From contig CAZKWC010000054.1 in NCBI GenBank assembly GCA_964556425.1, positions 1 through 21,157 of the forward strand: a stretch of 21,157 nucleotides of DNA, read 5' to 3'. The first letter of the stretch is position 1, and each line of letters starts with the position of its first letter. The notes under the pieces are model-generated. The model made no database searches. It was given only the letters and a program-made list of their open reading frames with translations, and had not been told where the DNA came from. This stretch comes from JALQUL01 sp964556425 (GTDB lineage: Bacteria > Pseudomonadota > Gammaproteobacteria > Burkholderiales > Burkholderiaceae_C). Position numbers and translations under genes: made by a program. Shown here piece by piece: positions 1 to 6,894 of the stretch.

Positions 1-533
1 AGGCAGTCGTAAAAAAAGCGGCGCCTGCTACTAAAGCAGCTCCTGCTAAAAAGGCGGCTCCTGCTAAAAAAGCGGCCCCGGCCAAAAAAGCTGCACCAGC
101 TCAAAAGGCAGCTCCTGCTAAAAAAGTAGAAGCCGCTAAAAAAGCAGCTCCGGCCAAAAAAGCAGTAGTGGCTACCAAAGCGGCCCCGGCCAAAAAAGCT
201 GCACCAGCTAAAAAAGTAGAGGTAGCTAAAAAGGCCGCTCCTGCTAAAAAAGCTGCTGCCAAAAAGGCCGCGCCTGCTAAGAAACGCACTGCTAATGCTG
301 CATTTATGAAGCCCCTGACTCCAAGTGCAGCGCTTGCTGCAATTGTTGGAGATAAGCCATTACCACGCACAGAAGTTGTCAAAAAAATGTGGGCCTACAT
401 TAAGAAAAACGGCTTACAAGATGCAGCAAACAAACGTAACGTGAATTCAGACGACAAGCTCAAGCCAGTATTTGGTAAAGATACCGTTTCCATGTTTGAA
501 ATGTCTGGCTTGATTGGTAAACATTTGAGTTAA
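1..533 (+). CDS. Histone H1-like tail plus SWIB domain protein (5' partial)
   Basis: The frame is open from base 3 to a TAA at 531-533, so the true start lies before the window; 176 residues are visible. The first 94 are almost entirely Ala, Lys and Pro in PAKKAA-type repeats, like the lysine-rich tail of histone H1 or the bacterial AlgP/Hc1-type proteins. The last 82 residues (285-530) form a SWIB domain, recognisable from KPLTPSAALAAIVG, LPRTEVVKKMWAYIKKNGLQ and the DDKLKPVFGKDTVSMFEM stretch. Such fusions are common in Burkholderiales and are presumed to be basic nucleoid-associated DNA-binding proteins; the tail would contact DNA electrostatically, while the job of the bacterial SWIB domain is not established. 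A GTG at 168 gives a shorter apparent start but falls inside the repeat, so I do not accept it. A strong terminator follows the stop. The family assignment is firm; the cellular role is inferred. Confidence 0.9.
   Translation, partial: AVVKKAAPATKAAPAKKAAPAKKAAPAKKAAPAQKAAPAKKVEAAKKAAPAKKAVVATKAAPAKKAAPAKKVEVAKKAAPAKKAAAKKAAPAKKRTANAAFMKPLTPSAALAAIVGDKPLPRTEVVKKMWAYIKKNGLQDAANKRNVNSDDKLKPVFGKDTVSMFEMSGLIGKHLS
3..284 (+). repeat. Degenerate in-frame tandem repeats coding for PAKKAA units
   Basis: The region is built from imperfect 15-18 base units such as GCTCCTGCTAAAAAAG, coding for Ala-Ala-Pro-Ala-Lys-Lys. There is some higher-order structure: KKVEAAKKAAPAKK and KKVEVAKKAAPAKK recur about 85 bases apart. 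Codon choice alternates (GCT/GCG/GCC, CCT/CCG) between copies, so the peptide is conserved better than the DNA. Slippage or recombination here would change tail length in frame. Confidence 0.85.
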
Positions 534-557
534 GCAATTGAAGTCTACATAATATTC

Positions 558-590
558 AAAAAGGCCACTAATTTTTAGTGGCCTTTTTTT
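558..590 (+). terminator. Rho-independent terminator of the SWIB gene
   Basis: A perfect 10-bp stem AAGGCCACTA (561-570) pairs with TAGTGGCCTT (576-585) around the loop ATTTT and runs into a T tract ending at 590. It lies 27 bases after the SWIB stop codon. Confidence 0.92.
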
Positions 591-594
591 ATTG

Positions 595-615
595 TTGCGA
601 CATTTTATGTCGCAA
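595..615. other. Perfect 9-bp inverted repeat of unknown role
   Basis: The arms TTGCGACAT (595-603) and ATGTCGCAA (607-615) flank TTT. The repeat sits just beyond the SWIB terminator and has no T tract of its own, so it is not a standard terminator. It lies between a plus-strand gene and the end of a minus-strand gene, which also makes an operator unlikely. It could be a transcript-end stabilising hairpin for the ThDP enzyme mRNA. Confidence 0.5.
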
Positions 616-742
616 GTCTCTGTTCAATTAAAGTTGAACTAGATACTTTAAACATAATGCAACTTAGAATAAGTAGCTAGAAAAATCCTTCGGCTCATTG
701 GTAGAGACTCTGGGAAGGAGGCTAAAAAAAAGCACTTTAGGT

Positions 743-2461
743 CTAATTTGCTAAGGCATTCTGGGTAATAGAACTTAAGGAAACACGGGTGGTAATGAGT
801 TCAGGTTCAATGAGAATTTCAATTAAACTTGGCCCCTGATGATTGAGTGCTGCATTAAAGACATCTGCAAATTCTGACTCTTGCTGTACTTTAAAACCCA
901 ATGCACCATAGGCGGTGGCCAATTGTGCAAAATCAGGATTATGCAAAGCTGAACCACTTATATGCCTAGGGTACTCACGTTCTTGGTGCATTCTAATCGT
1001 GCCAAACATACCGTTATTCAATAAAATAATAATCACTTTTGCATTGTATTGAACGGCAGTGGCTAGTTCTTGCCCGTTCATCATAAAGTCACCGTCGCCA
1101 GTAAACACAAGGGCTAATCGACCTGTTGTGATGGCCGCTCCTATCCCTGCCGGTACTCCATACCCCATCGCACCATTAGTAGGGGCTAATTGGGTTTTAA
1201 AACCTTTACTCCAGCCGTGATATTGAAAATAACGATGTACCCAACTCGCAAAATTGCCAGCGCCGTTACAAACAAGCGCATCATCGGGTAAGTTTTGTTC
1301 AATAGTGTGAACAATACCCGCCATATCCCTCACTTTATGAGTGTTAGCCGTCGCTGGCAAACTCACCACTGTATTTTGAATATTATGCAAATAATCTTGA
1401 TGGCCTGCTTGGCTCCAATCTTGCCAGCGTAATGGTTTTTTTTCATCTGGCATTAACTGACTTAACTGATGACAGGCTTGAACCATACTAGCGCAAAATG
1501 CATAAGGCGTTTGATAAACCCGATTGAGTTCGTCAGCACTGACATGAATATGCACCAAAATAGTTTCTGGTAGGGGTGCTTTTATTAAGCTGTAAGCACT
1601 AGTGGTCATTTCGCCTAATCTTGGCCCTATTACTAACAACAAATCAGCTTGAGCTATCTTTTTTGCCAAAGCAGGATTAATACCAATTCCTACATCACCC
1701 ACGTATAAATCATGATGGTTATCAAAAGTGTCTTGAAAACGAAATGCGTTGGCTACAGGTATTGACCAGTTCTCGGCAAATTGCTCCAGCGATAAAGCAG
1801 CCTCTTGGGTCCATAATGGGCCACCTGCAATAATGAGTGGTTGAGTTGCTTGCAAAAGCAATTGTTTAATTTGCTGCAAGGATTGTTCAGTTAATGCATT
1901 TTGAACAGGCAAAACCTTGGGTAAAGGCGCTAATGTAACGGTTTGGGTTAGCATATCTTCAGGTAATACCACTACCACAGGGCCGGGCCGTCCATTCATT
2001 GCAGTAGCAAAAGCTCTGGCGACTACTTCTGGAATTCGGTCTGGGCTGTCAATCCGCTCTACTCTTTTCGCCATGCCTTTGGTACCTGGGCCAAAAAAAT
2101 GACTAAAGTCAACTTCTTGAAAGGCTTCTCGGTCTCGGCTGAGGCTATCGACGTCGCCAACAAACAAAATCATGGGGCTAGAGTCTTGAAAGGCCGTATG
2201 AACGCCTATTGAAGCATTGGTAGCCCCAGGCCCTCGGGTAACAAAACAAACGCCAGGACGGCCGTTTAACTTACCTTGAGCCTCTGCCATAAAGGCCGCC
2301 CCACCCTCTTGCCGATTGATAATGAATTGAATTTGATCTTGGTAATGAAAAAAACCATCTAATACGGCTAAATAGCTCTCACCTGGTACGCCAAATACAT
2401 GGCTAACACCTTGTTCAATAAGGCATTCGACTAATAAATGTCCGGCTAATTGTGTTTTCAT
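743..2461 (-). CDS. ThDP-dependent enzyme of the acetolactate synthase superfamily
   Basis: This 572-residue protein has the three-part fold of the acetolactate synthase/pyruvate oxidase superfamily: an N-terminal PYR domain with GVPGESYLAVLD (24-35) and the ThDP-activating Glu52; a central domain with PLIIAGGPLW (208-217) and LLLVIGPRLG (274-283); and a C-terminal PP domain with GDG at 455-457 and NN at 482-483, the Mg-ThDP motif. The usual RHEQ motif around the Glu reads RQEG, so the neighbouring His is Gln. No regulatory subunit gene (ilvN) is adjacent and the genes around it are unrelated, so a standard branched-chain biosynthetic role is not supported. Related decarboxylases or carboligases acting on other 2-oxo acids are equally possible. 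The ATG at 2459-2461 is preceded only by a weak AAG-type site. The superfamily is certain; the substrate is unknown. Confidence 0.9.
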   Translation of the reverse strand: MKTQLAGHLLVECLIEQGVSHVFGVPGESYLAVLDGFFHYQDQIQFIINRQEGGAAFMAEAQGKLNGRPGVCFVTRGPGATNASIGVHTAFQDSSPMILFVGDVDSLSRDREAFQEVDFSHFFGPGTKGMAKRVERIDSPDRIPEVVARAFATAMNGRPGPVVVVLPEDMLTQTVTLAPLPKVLPVQNALTEQSLQQIKQLLLQATQPLIIAGGPLWTQEAALSLEQFAENWSIPVANAFRFQDTFDNHHDLYVGDVGIGINPALAKKIAQADLLLVIGPRLGEMTTSAYSLIKAPLPETILVHIHVSADELNRVYQTPYAFCASMVQACHQLSQLMPDEKKPLRWQDWSQAGHQDYLHNIQNTVVSLPATANTHKVRDMAGIVHTIEQNLPDDALVCNGAGNFASWVHRYFQYHGWSKGFKTQLAPTNGAMGYGVPAGIGAAITTGRLALVFTGDGDFMMNGQELATAVQYNAKVIIILLNNGMFGTIRMHQEREYPRHISGSALHNPDFAQLATAYGALGFKVQQESEFADVFNAALNHQGPSLIEILIEPELITTRVSLSSITQNALAN

Positions 2462-2533
2462 ATCTTACTTTATGGTTTTTTGGAAATTTATATGACGAAT
2501 TATGATTTTTATAATTAAACTTCTATGAACAGT

Positions 2534-2561
2534 TTGCTTTTGTAATTATCTGTGGTGTAAA
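2534..2561 (+). promoter_or_regulatory. Candidate sigma70 promoter of the lipoprotein gene
   Basis: TTGCTT (2534-2539) and TGTAAA (2556-2561) are separated by 16 bases, about 38 bases before the start codon. The match is only partial and the region is AT-rich, so a chance fit is possible. Confidence 0.25.
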
Positions 2562-2598
2562 CTTCAAGCACCCATCCATTTTATATCCGCTTAAAATC

Positions 2599-3042
2599 AT
2601 GAAACTATTTAAAAAACTCGGTTTAGTAATTGCACTTGGTTCGTCATTGGTACTGGCAAGTTGCGGTGGCGATAATCCAAATGAAACTACTTCTGCTTCC
2701 GATAATCCTACATGTAAAAGCACTGCTAACTGGGCCAAAATTTCTAAAGGACTTACTGAAAGTAAAGTACTATCTATTTTAGGTAATCCTAAGCAAATAT
2801 CATCCAACGGTTCATCAAAAACATATACTTATGAAAAATGTCGTGGTTTTTATGTGTACAAGGAAAAAGATGATCCAGCAACTCTGCAAAACGAGAGAGA
2901 TTTAAGTGCTGAACTCTTGTTTTTAGGTGGCGTTGTTGTGTTTAATTTGGCCAATAATGGCTATGTTGCATCTTTTACTTCTCCTGGCTTCCCTACCGAG
3001 CTACACGATGAGCTTACACCAGGCCAAATACCAGAGTTTTAA
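2599..3042 (+). CDS. Small lipoprotein with SmpA/BamE-like domain
   Basis: This 147-residue protein begins with a lipoprotein signal peptide: charged MKLFKK, a hydrophobic stretch, then the lipobox LASC with Cys22 as the lipidated residue. Gly follows the Cys, so outer-membrane sorting is expected (no Asp at +2). A Ser/Thr/Asn-rich linker leads to WAKISKGLTESKVLSILGNP (about 45-64), which matches the W-x-x-I-x-x-G-[ML]-[ST]-x-x-x-V-x-x-x-L-G-x-P signature of the SmpA/OmlA/BamE fold, ending in a Tyr-rich strand TYTYE. The canonical bamE gene is normally near fur or the Bam genes, which are not here, so I treat this as a paralogue-like lipoprotein of unknown role. It is divergent from the ThDP enzyme gene and convergent with clpB. 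Confidence 0.8.
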   Translation: MKLFKKLGLVIALGSSLVLASCGGDNPNETTSASDNPTCKSTANWAKISKGLTESKVLSILGNPKQISSNGSSKTYTYEKCRGFYVYKEKDDPATLQNERDLSAELLFLGGVVVFNLANNGYVASFTSPGFPTELHDELTPGQIPEF

Positions 3043-3057
3043 CGTAATTTAAATTTT

Positions 3058-3094
3058 GACATTCTCCCCGCCCTGAAGGGGGAGGTTTTACGCG
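3058..3094. mobile_element. Possible IS200/IS605-type end hairpin (solo remnant)
   Basis: The sequence ATTCTCCCCGCCCTGAAGG and its continuation form an imperfect GC-rich hairpin: CTCCCC (3064-3069) pairs with GGGGAG (3079-3084), with a CCCTGAAGGG core, followed by GTTTTACGCG. This wording closely resembles the subterminal hairpins at the ends of IS200/IS605/IS1341 (TnpB-type) elements. It stands out in GC content from the AT-rich surroundings. No tnpA or tnpB is present, so it could only be a solo end or a minimal remnant. The identification is from memory of such ends, not from an alignment. Confidence 0.35.
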
Positions 3095-3103
3095 CCAGTT
3101 GAT

Positions 3104-3149
3104 AAAAATAATACCCCAATATAAATAGCTAATATTTGGGGTATTTTTT
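3104..3149. terminator. Bidirectional terminator between lipoprotein gene and clpB
   Basis: ATACCCCAA (3111-3119) pairs with TTGGGGTAT (3136-3144), with a T run to 3149 on the plus strand and an A-rich flank (3104-3110) giving a T-rich tail on the minus strand. It lies between two convergent genes and can serve both. Confidence 0.85.
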
Positions 3150-3171
3150 AGTTTTTATTAAACGTAAAGGC

Positions 3172-5778
3172 TCAATGTAACACAGGCCCTGCCTTAAAAC
3201 TAAACACACCAGGTGCAGTTACAGGGTCCACCTCTACTTGCACAGTTGATTTAGGTATAAATTTTCCTTCTAACAATAATTTAGCCAATGGATTTTCAAT
3301 CCTTTGTTGAATCGCGCGTTTTAATGGTCTTGCACCAAACACAGGGTCAAAGCCCACTTTTGCTAATTCAGCCAATGCAGCAACACTTACATCCAAACTT
3401 AAATCTTGTTGTGCCAACCTAGCCGCTAAAATTTGAATTTGAATTTTTGCAATTTCTTGGATATGACCTGCATTTAATGCGTGGAACACCACTGTTTCAT
3501 CAATACGGTTTAAAAACTCGGGTCTGAAATGATTTTTTAACTCTTCCCACACTGCTTCTTTAATATCTTCAGAATCTTGGCCCACCATACTTTGAATCAT
3601 ATGCGAACCAATATTACTGGTCATTACAATGACGGTGTTTTTAAAATCTACAGTACGGCCTTGACCATCGGTTAAACGGCCATCGTCAAGCACCTGCAAT
3701 AAAATATTAAATACGTCTGGATGAGCTTTTTCTACTTCATCTAACAAAATAACGCTATACGGTTTACGGCGTACGGCTTCGGTTAAATAACCACCTTCTT
3801 CGTAGCCCACATAACCAGGAGGCGCGCCAATTAAACGAGCCACTGAATGTTTTTCCATGAACTCACTCATATCAATGCGAATGAGATGATCTTCACTATC
3901 AAACATAAACGAGGCTAAAGCCTTGCATAACTCGGTTTTACCCACACCCGTAGGGCCTAAAAACATAAACGAGCCTGTAGGGCGGTTAGGGTCTGACAAA
4001 CCAGAGCGTGAGCGACGGATTGCGCTAGCTACCGCTACAATGGCTTCTTCTTGACCCACTACCCTTTGATGCAATTTGCCTTCCATTTGCAATAACTTGT
4101 CACGGTCGCCTTGCATGAGTTTAGATACAGGAATACCTGTTGCACGAGCTACCACCTCGGCAATCTCTTCTGCTCCCACTTCAGTTCTCAGCAATCTTGG
4201 TGCAGCACCAGGCACAGCCTGAGTTTCTTTGGCCTTGGCTTCTTTTAATTGCTTTTCTAGTTCGGGTAATTTGCCGTATTGCAAGGGTGCCACTTTATCA
4301 AACTCACCCTTACGAGTAAGCTCTTCGATTTGATAACGTAGTTTATCAATCGCCTCCATAATTTGTGCAGAACCTAAGGCCTGAGCTTTTTCTGCTTTCC
4401 AAATTTCATCTAAATCGGATACTTCACGCTCTAATTTTTCGATTTCGTCTTCAATCAGTTCGAGTCGTTTAAGTGAAGCTTCATCTTTTTCTTTGCGAAT
4501 AGCTTCTCGTTCAATTTGTAATTGAATCACACGACGATCTAACTTATCCAAAACCTCTGGTTTAGAGTCTAGTTCGATTTTAATTTTAGAGGCAGCCTCA
4601 TCAATTAAATCAATGGCTTTATCGGGTAAAAAGCGATCGGTAATATAACGGTGGCTGAGCTCAGCCGCTGCCACAATAGCAGGGTCGGTAATTTCTACAC
4701 CATGATGGACTTCGTATTTTTCTTTGAGGCCACGCAATATGGCAATGGTGGCTTCTACTGATGGTTCACCCACCAATATTTTTTGGAATCGACGCTCTAG
4801 AGCCGCATCTTTTTCAATGTATTTACGATATTCATCTAGGGTGGTGGCTCCCACACAATGCAATTCGCCCCTAGCTAAAGCGGGTTTTAGCATATTGCCA
4901 GCATCCATCGCGCCTTCGCCTTTACCAGCCCCCACCATGGTGTGTAACTCATCAATAAACACAATGGTTTGACCTTCGTCTTTGGCTAAATCTTTAAGAA
5001 CCGTTTTTAAACGCTCTTCAAATTCACCCCTGAATTTTGCGCCAGCTAACAAAGCTGCCATATCAAGGCTTAACACCCGTTTACCTTTGAGCGAATCTGG
5101 CACTTCGCCAGCCACAATACGTTGAGCCAAGCCCTCTACAATGGCAGTTTTACCTACGCCTGGCTCACCAATTAACACAGGATTGTTTTTAGTACGGCGT
5201 TGCAACACTTGAATGGCACGACGAATTTCGTCGTCACGACCTATAACAGGGTCGAGTTTACCCATGCGTGCTCGCTCGGTTAAATCTAAGCAATATTTTT
5301 TAAGTGATTCACGTTGGTCTTCTGCGTCTGCAGAATCAACTGTCTCACCGCCTCTCACCGAGGTAATGGCCGCTTCTAGGGCAGCACGCTTTAGACCTGC
5401 GTCTTTAGCTACTTTTGCTAAATCTGTTTTGGCTTCTGATAAGGCTAATAAAAATAATTCAGCGGCAATATATTGGTCGCCACGTTTAATACCTTCTTTT
5501 TCGGATTGTTGTAACAAGCTGACTAGATCACGCCCCACCGAGACCTGCTCTTGGCCCTGTACTTTAGGCAGTTTTTGCAACTGGGCTTGAGCAGAAGCCT
5601 GCAAGGCATTTACATTAACACCCGCCTTTTGCAGCAATGATTTTGGACCATTATCTTGACCCAACATAGCTAATAAAACATGAACGGGCTCTATATAGGC
5701 ATGATCATTACCTAATGCCAAGCTTTGTGCGTCCGATAAGGCTTCTTGAAATTTTGTGGTGAATTTGTCGGTTCTCAT
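3172..5778 (-). CDS. clpB: ATP-dependent disaggregase ClpB
   Basis: This full-length 868-residue Hsp100 chaperone rescues aggregated proteins together with DnaK. The Clp N domain (about 1-145) is followed by AAA-1 with Walker A GEPGVGKT (204-211), Walker B IVFIDE (272-277) and the arginine finger region LERRF (328-332). A coiled-coil middle domain (about 410-525), the mark of ClpB rather than ClpA, comes next. AAA-2 carries GPTGVGKT (608-615), pore loop GYVGYE (655-660), Walker B VILLDE (676-681) and sensor region GARPLKRAIQ. No ClpP-docking IGL/F loop was noticed. The AAA-1 pore loop reads AKFRGEFEER, with Phe249 where E. coli ClpB has Tyr; the aromatic character is kept. The ATG is preceded by a good site, AGGAG, 7 bases upstream. 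The gene stands alone with a heat-shock-like -35 element upstream. Confidence 0.98.
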   Translation of the reverse strand: MRTDKFTTKFQEALSDAQSLALGNDHAYIEPVHVLLAMLGQDNGPKSLLQKAGVNVNALQASAQAQLQKLPKVQGQEQVSVGRDLVSLLQQSEKEGIKRGDQYIAAELFLLALSEAKTDLAKVAKDAGLKRAALEAAITSVRGGETVDSADAEDQRESLKKYCLDLTERARMGKLDPVIGRDDEIRRAIQVLQRRTKNNPVLIGEPGVGKTAIVEGLAQRIVAGEVPDSLKGKRVLSLDMAALLAGAKFRGEFEERLKTVLKDLAKDEGQTIVFIDELHTMVGAGKGEGAMDAGNMLKPALARGELHCVGATTLDEYRKYIEKDAALERRFQKILVGEPSVEATIAILRGLKEKYEVHHGVEITDPAIVAAAELSHRYITDRFLPDKAIDLIDEAASKIKIELDSKPEVLDKLDRRVIQLQIEREAIRKEKDEASLKRLELIEDEIEKLEREVSDLDEIWKAEKAQALGSAQIMEAIDKLRYQIEELTRKGEFDKVAPLQYGKLPELEKQLKEAKAKETQAVPGAAPRLLRTEVGAEEIAEVVARATGIPVSKLMQGDRDKLLQMEGKLHQRVVGQEEAIVAVASAIRRSRSGLSDPNRPTGSFMFLGPTGVGKTELCKALASFMFDSEDHLIRIDMSEFMEKHSVARLIGAPPGYVGYEEGGYLTEAVRRKPYSVILLDEVEKAHPDVFNILLQVLDDGRLTDGQGRTVDFKNTVIVMTSNIGSHMIQSMVGQDSEDIKEAVWEELKNHFRPEFLNRIDETVVFHALNAGHIQEIAKIQIQILAARLAQQDLSLDVSVAALAELAKVGFDPVFGARPLKRAIQQRIENPLAKLLLEGKFIPKSTVQVEVDPVTAPGVFSFKAGPVLH

Positions 5779-6139
5779 GAAACACTCCTAATTTTTAAAC
5801 TGAGGAGTACTTGATTGCCAACTAAGAAATTTCAAGTGCTTTTTTGAAGTTCTTGTTGCGAACTTGATTTTGATCAAACAAATACTATTTGTAGCTTAAA
5901 GGACTATTGAAGCGTTAGTGAAAGGCCATAAATATTAAAATTTATCGCATAGGCAAAAGCATATAAGAAACCCTGCTATTTTATTAAAGAAATAAACGGC
6001 CTAGCCAATTTTAAAACCTTTAACCGAATTAATAGTCCAATAGCTACCGTCAAAACATGGCAAACTTTTATTTATGCAGTCAATACAAGTGAAAGAAACA
6101 ATTGAGTAAAAAAAGAACATTTTTAGTCAATTGAATCCA
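5779..6139. other. 361-base non-coding gap between moaE and clpB
   Basis: No convincing gene is seen in any frame. The clpB-proximal 90 bases carry its ribosome binding site, a heat-shock-like -35 element and an inverted repeat (annotated separately). The rest is AT-rich. GGACTATT and its reverse complement AATAGTCC recur about 120 bases apart, which may be chance. No clear terminator for moaE was found. Confidence 0.6.
5830..5865 (-). promoter_or_regulatory. Heat-shock-like -35 element and inverted repeat upstream of clpB
   Basis: On the minus strand CTTGAAA (5836-5830) matches the sigma32 -35 consensus exactly and lies about 52 bases before the clpB start. No clean CCCCAT-type -10 follows at the usual spacing. 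Just upstream is the inverted repeat AAGTTC (5847-5852), 7 bases, GAACTT (5860-5865), which could bind a dimeric regulator. The clpB context supports heat-shock control, but the -10 is weak. Confidence 0.45.
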
Positions 6140-6637
6140 TTACTCCACTGCGTTTTTGGCCTCTATACCCCATCTGGCTAGGGCTTTATCATCGCTTACT
6201 CGTGCATCTACCCAATGGCTACCATTGGCAGTTTGTTCTTTTTTCCAAAAAGGAGCTTGCGTTTTTAAATAATCCATTAAAAATTCACAAGCTAAAAAAC
6301 TTTGCCCACGGTGCATAGAAGTAACCGCCACCAACACAATATTGTCTAGTGGGGCTAAAGGGCCAACTCTATGAATAACTCTTGCACCTAATATATCGAA
6401 CTTTTTAAAGGCTTCATCTATCATGGCTTCGATTGATTTTTCAGTCATGCCAGGATAATGTTCTAACTCTAAAATTTGTACATCTTGACCGTCGTTAAAA
6501 TCTCGTGCCACCCCTAAAAAGCTACAAATAGCACCTACTTTAGCATTTTGATTATGCAAAATTTTAAGTTCAGCCGATACATCAAAGTCAGCCGTTTGAA
6601 TAATCACCCTAGGCGCAAAATTTTGTATGTAAAACAT
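6140..6637 (-). CDS. moaE: Molybdopterin synthase catalytic subunit MoaE
   Basis: MoaE pairs with MoaD to insert two sulfurs into cyclic pyranopterin monophosphate, making molybdopterin. Family motifs are clear: GAICSFLGVARDFNDG (35-50), LELEHYPGM (56-64), RVGPLAPLDNIVLVAV (90-105), the HRGQSF block (109-114) and the active-site stretch MDYLKTQAPFWKKE (121-134), with Lys125 and Lys132/133 at the expected catalytic lysines. At 165 residues it is slightly longer than average. It starts two bases after the moaD stop, with the AGGTGG site lying within moaD, so the two subunits should be made in proportion. Confidence 0.97.
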   Translation of the reverse strand: MFYIQNFAPRVIIQTADFDVSAELKILHNQNAKVGAICSFLGVARDFNDGQDVQILELEHYPGMTEKSIEAMIDEAFKKFDILGARVIHRVGPLAPLDNIVLVAVTSMHRGQSFLACEFLMDYLKTQAPFWKKEQTANGSHWVDARVSDDKALARWGIEAKNAVE

Positions 6638-6639
6638 AG

Positions 6640-6894
6640 TTAACCACCTGTTACTGGTGGGAAAAATGCCAACTCAGCACCTTCAGTTAAAGGGATATCT
6701 AGGTTACTAATTAATAGTTGATTAAAAGCCATTCTAAGGGCTTTATTACTATTCAGTGCTGTTGCATAAGGGTCGCCCTTGGCAATTAGCTCGGCTTTTA
6801 ACTGACCTACCGTAAGTGACTCGGTATGAATTGTTTCTTGCGATTGGCCCATTACTTCCCTTATGGAAGCAAAATATTTAACTGTAACTTGCAT
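6640..6894 (-). CDS. moaD: Molybdopterin synthase sulfur carrier subunit MoaD
   Basis: This 84-residue ubiquitin-like protein opens with MQVTVKYFASIREVMG and ends in FFPPVTGG; the C-terminal Gly-Gly is the residue pair that is adenylated and thiocarboxylated. It donates sulfur to precursor Z within the MoaE active site. Its ATG overlaps the TAA of moeA by one base (TAATG), indicating translational coupling. The last two Gly codons (GGT GGT) also supply the ribosome binding site of moaE. Confidence 0.97.
   Translation of the reverse strand: MQVTVKYFASIREVMGQSQETIHTESLTVGQLKAELIAKGDPYATALNSNKALRMAFNQLLISNLDIPLTEGAELAFFPPVTGG
6644..6649 (-). promoter_or_regulatory. moaE ribosome binding site inside the MoaD Gly-Gly codons
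   Basis: On the minus strand AGGTGG (6649-6644) lies 6 bases before the moaE ATG and is made from the ends of the Thr-Gly-Gly codons of moaD. It is the only plausible site for moaE. Confidence 0.7.

Noticed and set aside
101..382. Minus-strand open frame of 93 residues, rich in Ala/Phe/Leu
   Set aside because: It is the antisense shadow of the PAKKAA repeats and has no family features.
684..721. tRNA-like stretch with a D-arm resemblance (GGCTCATTGGTAGAG)
   Set aside because: The anticodon stem and T arm (GTTCRANNC) cannot be completed and the acceptor ends do not pair; treated as chance.
5898..6036. GGACTATT/AATAGTCC pair as a long-range structure in the clpB-moaE gap
   Set aside because: An 8-base match over about 120 bases of AT-rich DNA can arise by chance and nothing else supports it.
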